A stretch of DNA of 47,139 nt from an uncultured Eubacterium sp. Its GTDB lineage: Bacteria > Bacillota > Clostridia > Lachnospirales > Lachnospiraceae. Both the position numbers and the translations under genes were made by a program. The notes beneath the pieces are model-generated. The model saw only the letters and a list, made by a program, of their open reading frames with translations, did not search any database and was not told where the DNA came from. This document shows, piece after piece, positions 17,342 to 25,741 of this stretch. Position 1 is the stretch's first letter; each line of letters begins with the position of its first letter. The stretch lies in the NCBI GenBank assembly GCA_910589595.1, contig CAJUTM010000027.1, positions 1 through 47,139 on the forward strand, written 5' to 3'.

Positions 17342-19697
17342 TCTCACTACCTCCCTTCATTTCCCCGGCCAAATCGCTTTTTAAGGCTAAGGATTTCGTC
17401 TGTAATTCCATCAGTTTAAAATAAATTCCCCTCTTAGCTTCCAGCTCCGGCTGTGTTCCCTCTTCGACAATTTTTCCATCGTCGATAACGACTAAGCGGT
17501 CGGCGTCGCGCAGCGTTGACAGGCGGTGGGCAATCGACAACGTTGTCCGCCCCTGTACTAAGTATTGCAGAGACTGCTGTATCGCCTTTTCCGTCTCCGT
17601 ATCGACGCTGGCAGTCGCCTCGTCCAAAATCAGTATTTTAGGATTTGCCAAAATCGCCCTCGCAATGGAGATACGCTGCTTTTCACCGCCCGACAAATCT
17701 TTTCCTGAAGCGCCGATAACCGTATCATACGCATCCGGCATATTGGAAATAAACTCGTGTGCGCTCGCAAGTATCGCCGCCTGTATAATATCGCCTCTCG
17801 TAGCCTCCGGATTCGCATAGGCGATATTGTCCGCCACAGTTCCCATAAAAATATAAGTATCCTGCGATACCATCGCCACATTCCTGCGCAAATCATGAAA
17901 AGCCAGTTCCCTTACATCAATGCCGTCAATGGAAATCGTTCCCTCATTGACATCGTACAGACGGGAAATAAGATTGACAAGTGTTGTCTTTCCGGCGCCG
18001 GAACGGCCGACAATCCCCAGCATTTCGCCCGGCTTAACATGCATACTGATGTCTTTTAAGACCGGATTATTCGTATCATAACCAAAGGTCACATGCGCTA
18101 ACTGTATTTCCCCTTTCGGCTCCTTTAACGCAATCGGATTGTCCGTCTCCTGAATATCCGGAATGGCGTCCATAATCTCAAACATACGCTGTGCGGAGTT
18201 AATACTGTCCGACCACATATGGAAGACCCGTGAAAAGAAATTCATCGGCCCGTTCAACTGTCCGACATAACCGACAAATGTAATTAATACGCCGAGTTCC
18301 ACGCTTCCCGTACCGAGCAGCAAAATAACTCCTAAAATCCATACCCATATATTGGAAATCTCCTGTACGAGATTGTACAGTATCGTAAAACGGTTGTTGT
18401 ATTTGACAATACGAACTTCCGCATCTTTAACCCGCTCATTTGGCGGCATAAAACGCTCATTTTCCAGCTCCTGCTGTCCGAACGCCTTGACTACACGCGC
18501 TCCCGTCAGATTATCGTTTACCTTGCTGTTGAGATTGCGCTCGGCACGATGTCTTCTGCCAAACAGGCTCCACAGTTTCGGTTTCAGCTTAACGCTCATA
18601 ACGACGAGCAGCGGTAACAAAATACTGGCGACAAGGGCCAGCTGCCAGTTGAGCCGGAACATCACGATATAAGTAGCAATGATTGTCAGACCGTGAACAA
18701 ATATGTAGGGAAAGCCGTCCAGAAAAAATGCGGTCACGCGCTCGGCGTCACTCAACACGCGCGTCATCAGGCTTCCGGTCTGCTTGCTCGTAAAAAATCC
18801 GATTGACAGACGCGCCATCGCGGCAAAAACATCCTGTTTTAAGTCGCGGATTGTACTCGCTACCACCTGCGCCATCAGCGTTCCCTGAAGCATTGCCACC
18901 GCCTGCTGCATAAGTTTGGAGACAAGCATGACGAGGACAAGAAGAATGAGCGCCCACACATATTTCCCGATACCGAAAAAATGATAAAACGCCGGATTCT
19001 TTGCCAGTACCTTATCGTACAAAACCGTACCACTCAAATACGGCCAGACGAGATTCAGCGCCGCCGAGCCAAAATAACACAAAAAGAGCAGTACAAACTT
19101 CCAGCGGTAGTGGAAAAAATATTTCATCGTCCGCGAAAAAATAGAACGCTTATTCATACATTTCGGACATATCTTCCGCTTCGGGTCAGGATACATCGTT
19201 CCGCATTTCGGACAATATTCCGCTTTTTCTTCCTGAATGTCCGCCGACGATTCTACCTCGTCTGCCTCATCCGGATAGTTTTTTATTTTCTTATAACTTT
19301 TGAGGAACAAATTCATCTGCTCCAGATATAAGTTTGTCAATGCGGCTACCCGTTCCGGCACGCCGTTATATTCTACTGTAACGAGATTGGTCGCAATTTG
19401 ACGCTCCACACGCATGTGAGCCGTTTCCTCAAGCGACAGAAGACGAAACGCATACTCCAGCGTATCTTCCCCATAGACCATATCCTGCGTTTTCGTTCCG
19501 CGAAAATATCTCGTCCGATTGCCAATCGGTTCGCTCGTCACCACGCCGAGTACTTTCGCTGTCAAAAATACATATCCGCTTATGTATTCGCTGTCAAAAG
19601 ATAAATCGACCGGACAAACATCTAAAATATCCTCTTTTTCTATACTATATTTTTTCAACATGATGAGAACTCTATCCGGCAATTGATTTTTCTTCAT
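17331..19697 (-). CDS. ABC exporter with N-terminal domain and zinc ribbon
   Basis: This 788-residue exporter is the first gene of the operon. Residues 1-155 form a soluble domain; 162-180 hold a zinc ribbon (CPKC at 162-165, CPKC at 177-180). Six membrane helices span about 195-480. The ATPase domain has GRSGAGKTT, DLSGGEKQR, ILILDEATASVD and AHRLST, all intact. The ATG at 19697 follows GGAGGGCGGAAC. The layout parallels the 731-residue exporter two genes on, so the pair may be paralogues that form one transporter with DUF1854. Expression should come from the promoter at 19823-19851 under control of the overlapping 13-bp inverted repeat. Substrate unknown. Confidence 0.87.
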   Translation of the reverse strand: MKKNQLPDRVLIMLKKYSIEKEDILDVCPVDLSFDSEYISGYVFLTAKVLGVVTSEPIGNRTRYFRGTKTQDMVYGEDTLEYAFRLLSLEETAHMRVERQIATNLVTVEYNGVPERVAALTNLYLEQMNLFLKSYKKIKNYPDEADEVESSADIQEEKAEYCPKCGTMYPDPKRKICPKCMNKRSIFSRTMKYFFHYRWKFVLLFLCYFGSAALNLVWPYLSGTVLYDKVLAKNPAFYHFFGIGKYVWALILLVLVMLVSKLMQQAVAMLQGTLMAQVVASTIRDLKQDVFAAMARLSIGFFTSKQTGSLMTRVLSDAERVTAFFLDGFPYIFVHGLTIIATYIVMFRLNWQLALVASILLPLLVVMSVKLKPKLWSLFGRRHRAERNLNSKVNDNLTGARVVKAFGQQELENERFMPPNERVKDAEVRIVKYNNRFTILYNLVQEISNIWVWILGVILLLGTGSVELGVLITFVGYVGQLNGPMNFFSRVFHMWSDSINSAQRMFEIMDAIPDIQETDNPIALKEPKGEIQLAHVTFGYDTNNPVLKDISMHVKPGEMLGIVGRSGAGKTTLVNLISRLYDVNEGTISIDGIDVRELAFHDLRRNVAMVSQDTYIFMGTVADNIAYANPEATRGDIIQAAILASAHEFISNMPDAYDTVIGASGKDLSGGEKQRISIARAILANPKILILDEATASVDTETEKAIQQSLQYLVQGRTTLSIAHRLSTLRDADRLVVIDDGKIVEEGTQPELEAKRGIYFKLMELQTKSLALKSDLAGEMKGGSENER

Positions 19698-19721
19698 GTT
19701 CCGCCCTCCTCTATCTCTTTC

Positions 19722-19781
19722 TCACCCCGCCTCTGCCAACCCCTGCGGCGCCATGCCTCCCGCCGCCGCGGGTGCGCCCAT
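19722..19781 (-). CDS. Possible GC-rich 19-residue leader peptide
   Basis: In the leader of the ABC operon a short frame encodes MGAPAAAGGMAPQGLAEAG, starting about 35 nt after the predicted transcription start and ending 24 nt before the exporter ATG. The DNA is strikingly GC-rich (runs such as CCGCGGCGGCGGG) in a region that is otherwise AT-rich. No ribosome binding site precedes the first ATG; the second ATG has GGGAGG only two bases away. It may be translated as a leaderless-type peptide, or the GC-rich stretch may act as structured RNA. Weak call. Confidence 0.25.
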   Translation of the reverse strand: MGAPAAAGGMAPQGLAEAG

Positions 19782-19789
19782 ATAAATGC

Positions 19790-19825
19790 AGTCAGAGTAC
19801 TTCCGTTACCAAAAGTACTCTGACT
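19790..19825 (-). promoter_or_regulatory. 13-bp inverted repeat operator of ABC operon
   Basis: AGTCAGAGTACTT (19790-19802) and AAGTACTCTGACT (19813-19825) are perfect complements around a 10-base spacer. The outer arm overlaps the -10 hexamer of the ABC operon promoter. No T run follows on the minus strand, so an operator is more likely than a terminator. It differs from the palindromes at the MMPL promoter. Confidence 0.75.
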
Positions 19826-19851
19826 ATACCAAATCTGTATTCTATTGTCAA
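19823..19851 (-). promoter_or_regulatory. ABC operon promoter
   Basis: On the minus strand TTGACA (19846-19851) and TATAGT (19823-19828) are exactly 17 bases apart, 54 bases beyond the tetR stop codon. This gives the exporter operon a start independent of the MMPL-tetR operon. Confidence 0.85.
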
Positions 19852-19904
19852 TCCAAAAAATTAAATTAACCTACGAGGCTATGGGATTGATTTTTCATGG
19901 CAGA

Positions 19905-20519
19905 TTACTGCGCGTTTCCACCGATTTCCTGACGGTGAATAATATCTTCAATGGCGCCATACAATTCCGGTTTCAGCTCCTCCAAAGCGACCGGTTCCTG
20001 CATGAGAATAACATTATGACAAGTGGCATTGACAAATTCGACAATCATATACAACATCAACTCCGGATTGCGGAATTTTCGTCCGGATTCGGCAAGCATC
20101 GTCTCATATGCCTCGTAAAAACAGAGACCGTCATTCTCTTCCTCCAGCAGCAGGGCGTTGCGGAACACACCCCAGCTGAGATTTTTGGCGATAAACCGCA
20201 GCAGCATTTTATCTTCATTCAAGCGGTTAATAATCGAATCTGCCAGATAGATTACCTGTTCTTCCAGTGTCGGCAGTTTCCTGCACCTCATCTCCTCGGT
20301 TGCCTGTAAAAACAATTCCGTCGCTTTCGAGGCAATCAAATTGTCCCGAATATCAAACTTATCCCGAAAATACAGATAAAATGTTCCCTTGGCCATCTTT
20401 GCCTCGGTGGCAATGTCGGAAATCGACGTATCGTTGATTCCCTTTTCCGTAAACAGGGCAAACGCCGCCGCGAGAAGAGAATCTCTTTTCTGTTTTTTCT
20501 TTTCATCTAATTTGCCCAT
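19905..20519 (-). CDS. TetR-family repressor
   Basis: The 204-residue protein has the TetR N-terminal helix-turn-helix (residues 5-55: AAFALFTEKGINDTSISDIA, then KMAKGTFYLYFRDK) and a helical ligand-binding domain. It is the third gene of the MMPL, heptad-repeat protein, tetR unit, 28 nt after its neighbour. Two copies of a TGACCGNCGGTCA-like palindrome at the promoter of that unit are its likely binding sites, giving autoregulation. The start at 20519 follows AAAGGTG. Whether it also binds the different repeat before the ABC operon just downstream cannot be told. Confidence 0.88.
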   Translation of the reverse strand: MGKLDEKKKQKRDSLLAAAFALFTEKGINDTSISDIATEAKMAKGTFYLYFRDKFDIRDNLIASKATELFLQATEEMRCRKLPTLEEQVIYLADSIINRLNEDKMLLRFIAKNLSWGVFRNALLLEEENDGLCFYEAYETMLAESGRKFRNPELMLYMIVEFVNATCHNVILMQEPVALEELKPELYGAIEDIIHRQEIGGNAQ

Positions 20520-20547
20520 ACATACACCTTTCCCTCTCCCGTCAGGC

Positions 20548-22539
20548 TTACTCTTCCTTTGAAATCTCTTCCGTCTCAATGACAAACTTCACGTCTCCGT
20601 CCATGCCGCCGGCAACGCCGCTAAAGCTCTTGTACGCCTGACCTGTCTGACGGATTGCCTTTAAGCGGTCAAGAAATACCTTTATATCATCCTCATAAAT
20701 ACGATTGATTTCTTCGATACCTTCACGGTTAAATTCGTCTGCTCCTTCCGATAATTTACTGCTGCCGCGGTTAAGTTCACCACTTGCCGTCGTGAGCTTA
20801 TTTACTCCCGTCACCAGTTTGCCGGATGCCTTTACAAGAGATTTTCCTCCCTTATTTAAAGAGCTGACACCTTTCTTAACTGTAGTAACGCTTTTCTTTA
20901 ACTTCCCGCCCGCCTTTTGAAGTTTGCGGCCCGAAGTTTTCAGCGTCGTATTATTTTTCGCAAGTTTTTCACCGCCCTCTTTGAGGCTCTTTACACCTTG
21001 CACCAACTCCGGCATGGAGCTGTTCAACTGTGATGTCACACCGGTCAGCTCCGCTGATTTTGCCGACAATTGCTGTAATCCGTCCATCACGGTATTGACG
21101 CCGCCGGAAACAGCCCCTGCCCCCTGTTTTAACTCGCTCTCCGCAGAAGTAGCCGCTTTTAATTTCTGAATCGACTCTTTCTGCCCGTTCAGAACCGCTT
21201 CCATCTGGGCGATAAGCGTTGCGTCTGCTCCCGACGCTTTTAATCCTTTGATGAGCGTATCCGTCGTCTCGTACGACTTTTCCAACGCCGCCAGATTTGT
21301 ATTCAAGGTAGTAATGCCGTCAGATACCGATTTAGCGCCGCTTTTTAACTTTGTCACGTTTTCCTTTGTTCCTAGTTTATCCACGCTGCCGGTATACGCT
21401 TTTAATCCGGTATCAAAAGCGCTTATCTGATTCGGCAGATTTTTTACTTTTGTATACAAATCGGAACATCCGTCTGTAATTTTTTTGGCGCCGTCGACAT
21501 AAGAAGAAGTTCCACTGGCAAAACTTGTCACACCGGACGTATACTCATTCACTCCCTTTGCCAGCTCCGGAGCCCCTTTCGCCATCTTTCCAATTCCTTT
21601 TGCCAGTTTATCTACGCCATCTTTCTTAAATTCCTTTACCGAAGATTTCAAATCTCCCATTTTATCAGCAAATTTGTCCATGTTATCTGACAGTTCTTCC
21701 GAGCCTTCGACAATCTTGCCGGCAGCATCTGTCAGGTCGTCTAACTTCTCCTCCAAGTCATCCAACTGCTCAATTTCATCCAATTCGAGTTCGTTGAACA
21801 AATTCGGACTTCCATAGGTAAACGTATTTCCCATGGAAAAATCTTTGACATCTGCGGTCACGGTAAAACCATCGGGAATCTTTTCCGAGGCGTCTTTCTC
21901 CAAGTCCAGACTTTCTTTCAATCCCGGCACTCCCAGTCCGACGGCAATCTGATTACTGCCATCGTTGATGACGCGTCCGTTATCAATTTCAACTTTATCA
22001 AATACTTCTGTTGGAAGTATCATGCCGGTCAACATGATAAATGGAGTATACAACGTTGTCTCTTTGCCGTCAATGGTTTTCGTCTGCTTGGATTTATTTG
22101 TATAGGCAACATGGATTTCCACTTTGCCGCTCCTGCCCAACATATCTTTTGGCTCCATTACCGCCCCGTCAAGCTTATACGTTATTTTCAAATCAATTGG
22201 CAGTTCCTGAGAAGTCTCACCCTGATAATAAATATCTTTTCCCTTTGCCGCCCACTCGACAGATTTTCCGTTTTGGGTAAACGTTTCGTCACCTTTTACA
22301 TTCGTAATCCCCGACAAATCGGATTCATCACGGATTGTTCCGTTTATGTCCGCAGAACCTTTCAGCCAGTCCGCCACCGTAATCTGGGAAACCGTACCGT
22401 CGGCGCCCGCGTTCACATAGACCGATTCCTGTTTGCTAATCTTCTTCGCCTCAATAAAGGAACTGTTGCTTAATACTAAACTCAATACTAATGCCGCACT
22501 CAACGTTGATTGGGCAATTCGTCTCATATTTCTTTTCAT
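20548..22539 (-). CDS. Secreted xxxLxxG heptad-repeat protein (YhgE/Pip-associated type)
   Basis: The 663-residue protein begins with a signal-type hydrophobic segment (AALVLSLVLS). Residues 60-280 form a beta-rich exported domain. From about 285 to 640 it has many glycine-spaced heptads (LAKGIGKMAKGAPELAKG, LNKGGKSLVKASGKL) of the type found in YhgE/Pip-like proteins and near MMPL transporters. These repeats likely form an extended helical rod outside the membrane. The ATG follows AAGGAGGCAGAGG. It sits 19 nt after the MMPL gene and 28 nt before tetR, so it is probably an extracytoplasmic partner of the permease. I see no C-terminal multi-helix domain, which full YhgE proteins have. Confidence 0.8.
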   Translation of the reverse strand: MKRNMRRIAQSTLSAALVLSLVLSNSSFIEAKKISKQESVYVNAGADGTVSQITVADWLKGSADINGTIRDESDLSGITNVKGDETFTQNGKSVEWAAKGKDIYYQGETSQELPIDLKITYKLDGAVMEPKDMLGRSGKVEIHVAYTNKSKQTKTIDGKETTLYTPFIMLTGMILPTEVFDKVEIDNGRVINDGSNQIAVGLGVPGLKESLDLEKDASEKIPDGFTVTADVKDFSMGNTFTYGSPNLFNELELDEIEQLDDLEEKLDDLTDAAGKIVEGSEELSDNMDKFADKMGDLKSSVKEFKKDGVDKLAKGIGKMAKGAPELAKGVNEYTSGVTSFASGTSSYVDGAKKITDGCSDLYTKVKNLPNQISAFDTGLKAYTGSVDKLGTKENVTKLKSGAKSVSDGITTLNTNLAALEKSYETTDTLIKGLKASGADATLIAQMEAVLNGQKESIQKLKAATSAESELKQGAGAVSGGVNTVMDGLQQLSAKSAELTGVTSQLNSSMPELVQGVKSLKEGGEKLAKNNTTLKTSGRKLQKAGGKLKKSVTTVKKGVSSLNKGGKSLVKASGKLVTGVNKLTTASGELNRGSSKLSEGADEFNREGIEEINRIYEDDIKVFLDRLKAIRQTGQAYKSFSGVAGGMDGDVKFVIETEEISKEE

Positions 22540-22558
22540 AGCCTCTGCCTCCTTAACA

Positions 22559-24640
22559 TTAATAATCAATACTGCGCATATCCCATGTCGTCTTACATAT
22601 CCATTTATCAAATACCATCAACATCGCCGGTAAAATGACGATTACTACAATCGTACTAATAATAGCACCGCGGGAAAGCAATGTACAGATGGATTGTATC
22701 ATATCAATATTCGATGATATCGTCACGCCAAAGGTCGAAGCAAACAAACACATTCCACTAATCAGTATGGACTTAATAGAAGTTTTGTGCGCGATTGCAA
22801 TCGCCTCTTTCTTTCCTTTCTTCCGCTCCGCCCTCTCTTTATGATAACGGCTCGTCATCAATATGGCATAATCGACTGTCGCTCCCAATTGTACGGCGCC
22901 AATGACAATACCCGCTACGAACGGCAGCGTCTCCCCACTGTAAAAAGGAACTGACATATTGAGGAAAATGGCAAATTCAATGACCGCCACTAAGATAATC
23001 GGTATCAGAAGCGAACGGAACGTCAGCATGATAATAATGAAAATGGCAATAATGGAAACATAATTTACACTTGCCAAATCAATATCCGTTACATCCTGCA
23101 AATCCTTTGTCAGCGGCGCCTCTCCAATCACCATGGATTCTTTGCTGTATCCTTTTACAATATTATTAATCTCTGCAATCTGCGTATTCACTTCTTCTGT
23201 GGCGGTTTTGTAATCCGAGCAGACAAACGCGATTTCATAGTCCTTGCTCTTAACCATTGCCCTATAATCTTGTGGTATCATATTATCGGGAACATTAACT
23301 CCCTTAAAAGAATCAATACCCAACACCCACTTGACACCTTTCACACCCTCTACTTCCTCTAACATCGCCGCCTTGTCTTTCGATGAAATTCCATTTTTCA
23401 TAAGAAGGATGTGCGTATTGTTCATATCAAATGTTTTTTCCAGTTTCTTATTGGCAACCGCCGAATCCAAATCCTGCGGCAGCGCTCCCGCAATGTCATA
23501 ATATATTTCATAATTGCTGTTTCCATAAAAGGCGGGCCCGATAAGAATGATAAAAAGTATCAGCGCGACCGGCCAAATCTTTACAATACCTTTGGAGACG
23601 CCGTCCAGATTGGGGATGAGATTTCTGTGCGTCGTCTTCTCAATCACTTTGTCAAAGCAGAGGATAAGCGCAGGCAGTACCGTAAGACATACGATTACGC
23701 CGATGATAACTCCTTTTGCCATAACAAGCCCCAAATCCATTCCCAGTTTGAAAGTCATAAAACAGAGAGCGGCAAAGCCGGCGATTGTCGTGACCGAGCT
23801 GCTCGTGACCGACTTAAACGTATTGGAAATCGCATGTGCCATAGCCCGATTTTTGTCTCCCTCAAAACGAATCTTATTGGCTTCATAACTTTCCAAAAGG
23901 AAAATAGAATAATCCATCGTCACTCCCAGCTGCAGTATCGCTGTCAGCGCCTGCGTTATATAGGAAATCTCACCAAAAATAATGTTGCTCCCCAGATTAT
24001 ATATAATCGCCATTCCAATTCCGAACAGGAATATAAACGGGGTAACAAGCGAATCCATCGCCAGAAGCAAAACGACAAGCGCAAGCGTCGCCGCTACCGC
24101 CACATAGACCGGCATTTCCGCCATCGCCAGATTCTTGATGTCGGTGACGACGCCGGACATACCGCTGATAAACACCTGCTTTTTCACGAGGGAGCGCATA
24201 TCCTCAATAGCCTCCATCGTCGTATCCGCCGACGTAGTATCGTCAAAAAGTACAATCATCATCGTGGCATTGTCATTGAACAACGCTTTCCTATACTTAT
24301 CCGGCAGTATTTTGGCAGGTACGGTAATACTGCCAATTACATCATCATACCAGAGAACATCTTCCACATGTTCTACTTTTTTTATCTTCTCTTTCAAAGC
24401 AACAACATCTTTGTTTTCCATGTCCTCGACAATTACCATGGAAAATGCTCCCATACCAAACTCATCTACCATAATATCCTGTCCGGATACGGTTTCCAGT
24501 GAATTTGGAAGATAACTCAGCACGTCGTAATTAATTCGCGTCGACACATAGCCAATGACAGCCGGTATCATAAGCAGCAACGCAAAAATGATAACGAACA
24601 CCTTGTTCTTTGTGAGCCATTTACCAAACTTGATTACCAT
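22559..24640 (-). CDS. MMPL/RND-family membrane transporter
   Basis: The 693-residue protein shows the duplicated MMPL layout: one N-terminal helix, a roughly 150-residue external domain, five helices (TAILQLGVTMDYSIFLLESY), then a second copy of the same plan (GAVQLGATVDYAILMTSRYH). The paired VTMDYSIFL and ATVDYAILM segments carry the Asp-Tyr of the proton-relay helix. Family members export lipids or hydrophobic compounds using proton motive force. The start at 24640 follows AAAGGAGGCATGCACG. It is the first gene of the operon with the heptad-repeat protein and TetR; operators overlap its promoter. Substrate unknown. Confidence 0.88.
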   Translation of the reverse strand: MVIKFGKWLTKNKVFVIIFALLLMIPAVIGYVSTRINYDVLSYLPNSLETVSGQDIMVDEFGMGAFSMVIVEDMENKDVVALKEKIKKVEHVEDVLWYDDVIGSITVPAKILPDKYRKALFNDNATMMIVLFDDTTSADTTMEAIEDMRSLVKKQVFISGMSGVVTDIKNLAMAEMPVYVAVAATLALVVLLLAMDSLVTPFIFLFGIGMAIIYNLGSNIIFGEISYITQALTAILQLGVTMDYSIFLLESYEANKIRFEGDKNRAMAHAISNTFKSVTSSSVTTIAGFAALCFMTFKLGMDLGLVMAKGVIIGVIVCLTVLPALILCFDKVIEKTTHRNLIPNLDGVSKGIVKIWPVALILFIILIGPAFYGNSNYEIYYDIAGALPQDLDSAVANKKLEKTFDMNNTHILLMKNGISSKDKAAMLEEVEGVKGVKWVLGIDSFKGVNVPDNMIPQDYRAMVKSKDYEIAFVCSDYKTATEEVNTQIAEINNIVKGYSKESMVIGEAPLTKDLQDVTDIDLASVNYVSIIAIFIIIMLTFRSLLIPIILVAVIEFAIFLNMSVPFYSGETLPFVAGIVIGAVQLGATVDYAILMTSRYHKERAERKKGKKEAIAIAHKTSIKSILISGMCLFASTFGVTISSNIDMIQSICTLLSRGAIISTIVVIVILPAMLMVFDKWICKTTWDMRSIDY

Positions 24641-24664
24641 CGTGCATGCCTCCTTTTTTAAATA

Positions 24665-24677
24665 TGACCATCGGTCA
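24665..24677. promoter_or_regulatory. TetR operator copy 1
   Basis: TGACCATCGGTCA is a near-palindrome lying downstream of the -10 hexamer, within the transcribed leader of the MMPL operon. It differs from copy 2 by one base in the centre. Confidence 0.75.
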
Positions 24678-24692
24678 CTTTTACTGTATGCA

Positions 24693-24721
24693 AGTGTAGC
24701 ACAAAAATGACCGACGGTCAA
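24693..24721 (-). promoter_or_regulatory. Promoter of MMPL operon
   Basis: On the minus strand TTGACC (24716-24721) and TACACT (24693-24698) are 17 bases apart. The -35 is embedded in operator copy 2, and copy 1 lies just downstream of the start site, a layout expected for tight repression. Confidence 0.8.
24708..24720. promoter_or_regulatory. TetR operator copy 2
   Basis: TGACCGACGGTCA is a 13-bp palindrome covering the -35. Its centre lies 43 bases from that of copy 1, close to four helical turns, so both copies face the same side of the DNA. Confidence 0.78.
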
Positions 24722-24801
24722 CCTTTTTTGTAAAAAAATTTTTTACCCTGAACATTTTTGATTTTTCCTGCATAAAATAGCCATATATATTTACTGGAGA
24801 G

Positions 24802-24827
24802 GCAAAGAGTTAAAGGACGTTCTTTGC
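24802..24827 (+). repeat. Leader hairpin before the subtilase gene
   Basis: GCAAAGA and TCTTTGC form a 7-bp stem with a 12-base loop, ending 23 bases before the ATG of the subtilase gene. Role unknown. I could not find a convincing promoter for this gene. Confidence 0.4.
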
Positions 24828-24850
24828 TTATCTTTCGGAACGGGGGTCTT

Positions 24851-25741
24851 ATGAAAAGTGTCAATCAGATAATTCATGCTAACTCTCCCCACCAGCACGG
24901 TTTCCTCGGACAAAACACCGGCATTGCCATTGTCGATACCGGACTCACCCCGCATCCGGATTACCGCAAGCGGATTGTCGGATGGTTTGACGCCCTGCAC
25001 GGAAAACCGTATCCCTATGATGACAGCGGTCACGGCAGCCACGTTGCCGGAATCGCCGCCGGAGACGGCTTTCTCTCTCAGGGACGATATGAGGGCGTTG
25101 CTCCCATGGCAAACCTCATCGGCATAAAAGTACTGAATAACAAAGGAAACGGCACCGTTTCCGATATTATGAAAGCGCTGCGGTGGATACAGAACAATTA
25201 CCGGCAATACGGCATCCGCATTGTAAATATCTCAATTGGCGCCAATGACCGGCAGGCTTATGACGAGGACTGTGCGTTTGTACAAAAAGTAAACGAACTG
25301 TGGGATATGGGACTTGTTGTCGTTGCCGCAGCCGGCAATCAGGGGCCGGGGCCCCAGACAATAAGCGCCCCCGGTAACTCCCGCAAAATAATAACAGTCG
25401 GTTCCCTTCCGGAACGGCATTCCTACTCTGCCAGCCACTCCGGAATCGGCCCGACCCTTTCCTGCATAAAAAAACCGGACGTCGTTGCGCCCGGTTCTCA
25501 TATCGTCAGTTGTTGCCCTCCCCGTAACGGGAAATCTTACTCGTATTCGGTAAAGAGCGGTACTTCCATGTCCACCCCGATTGTCAGCGGCGCCATTGCC
25601 TTACTGCTCAGCAAATATCCCTATCTGAATCCGCGGGAAATCAAGATACGGATGAAGCATTCCTGCACTGACCTCAATCTTCCGCATGAACAGCAGGGAT
25701 GGGGACTGCTTCACGTTACAAATCTTCTGCGCGAAGAATGA
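24851..25741 (+). CDS. Subtilisin-like serine protease, intracellular type
   Basis: The 296-residue protein carries the full S8 triad: Asp29 in AIVDTG, His61 in SGHGSHVAG and Ser239 in SGTSMSTP, plus the oxyanion asparagine in AAAGNQGPG. There is no signal peptide and no propeptide, matching intracellular subtilisins that act in the cytoplasm. The ATG at 24851 follows GGGGGTC; a TTG further upstream is less likely. It is divergent from the MMPL operon and its last 26 bases overlap the 3' end of the convergent Ig-like gene. Substrates unknown. Confidence 0.9.
   Translation: MKSVNQIIHANSPHQHGFLGQNTGIAIVDTGLTPHPDYRKRIVGWFDALHGKPYPYDDSGHGSHVAGIAAGDGFLSQGRYEGVAPMANLIGIKVLNNKGNGTVSDIMKALRWIQNNYRQYGIRIVNISIGANDRQAYDEDCAFVQKVNELWDMGLVVVAAAGNQGPGPQTISAPGNSRKIITVGSLPERHSYSASHSGIGPTLSCIKKPDVVAPGSHIVSCCPPRNGKSYSYSVKSGTSMSTPIVSGAIALLLSKYPYLNPREIKIRMKHSCTDLNLPHEQQGWGLLHVTNLLREE

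Noticed and set aside
23411..24502. Long plus-strand open frame opposite the MMPL gene
   Set aside because: It is antisense to a clear MMPL gene, has low-complexity basic composition and no ribosome binding site.
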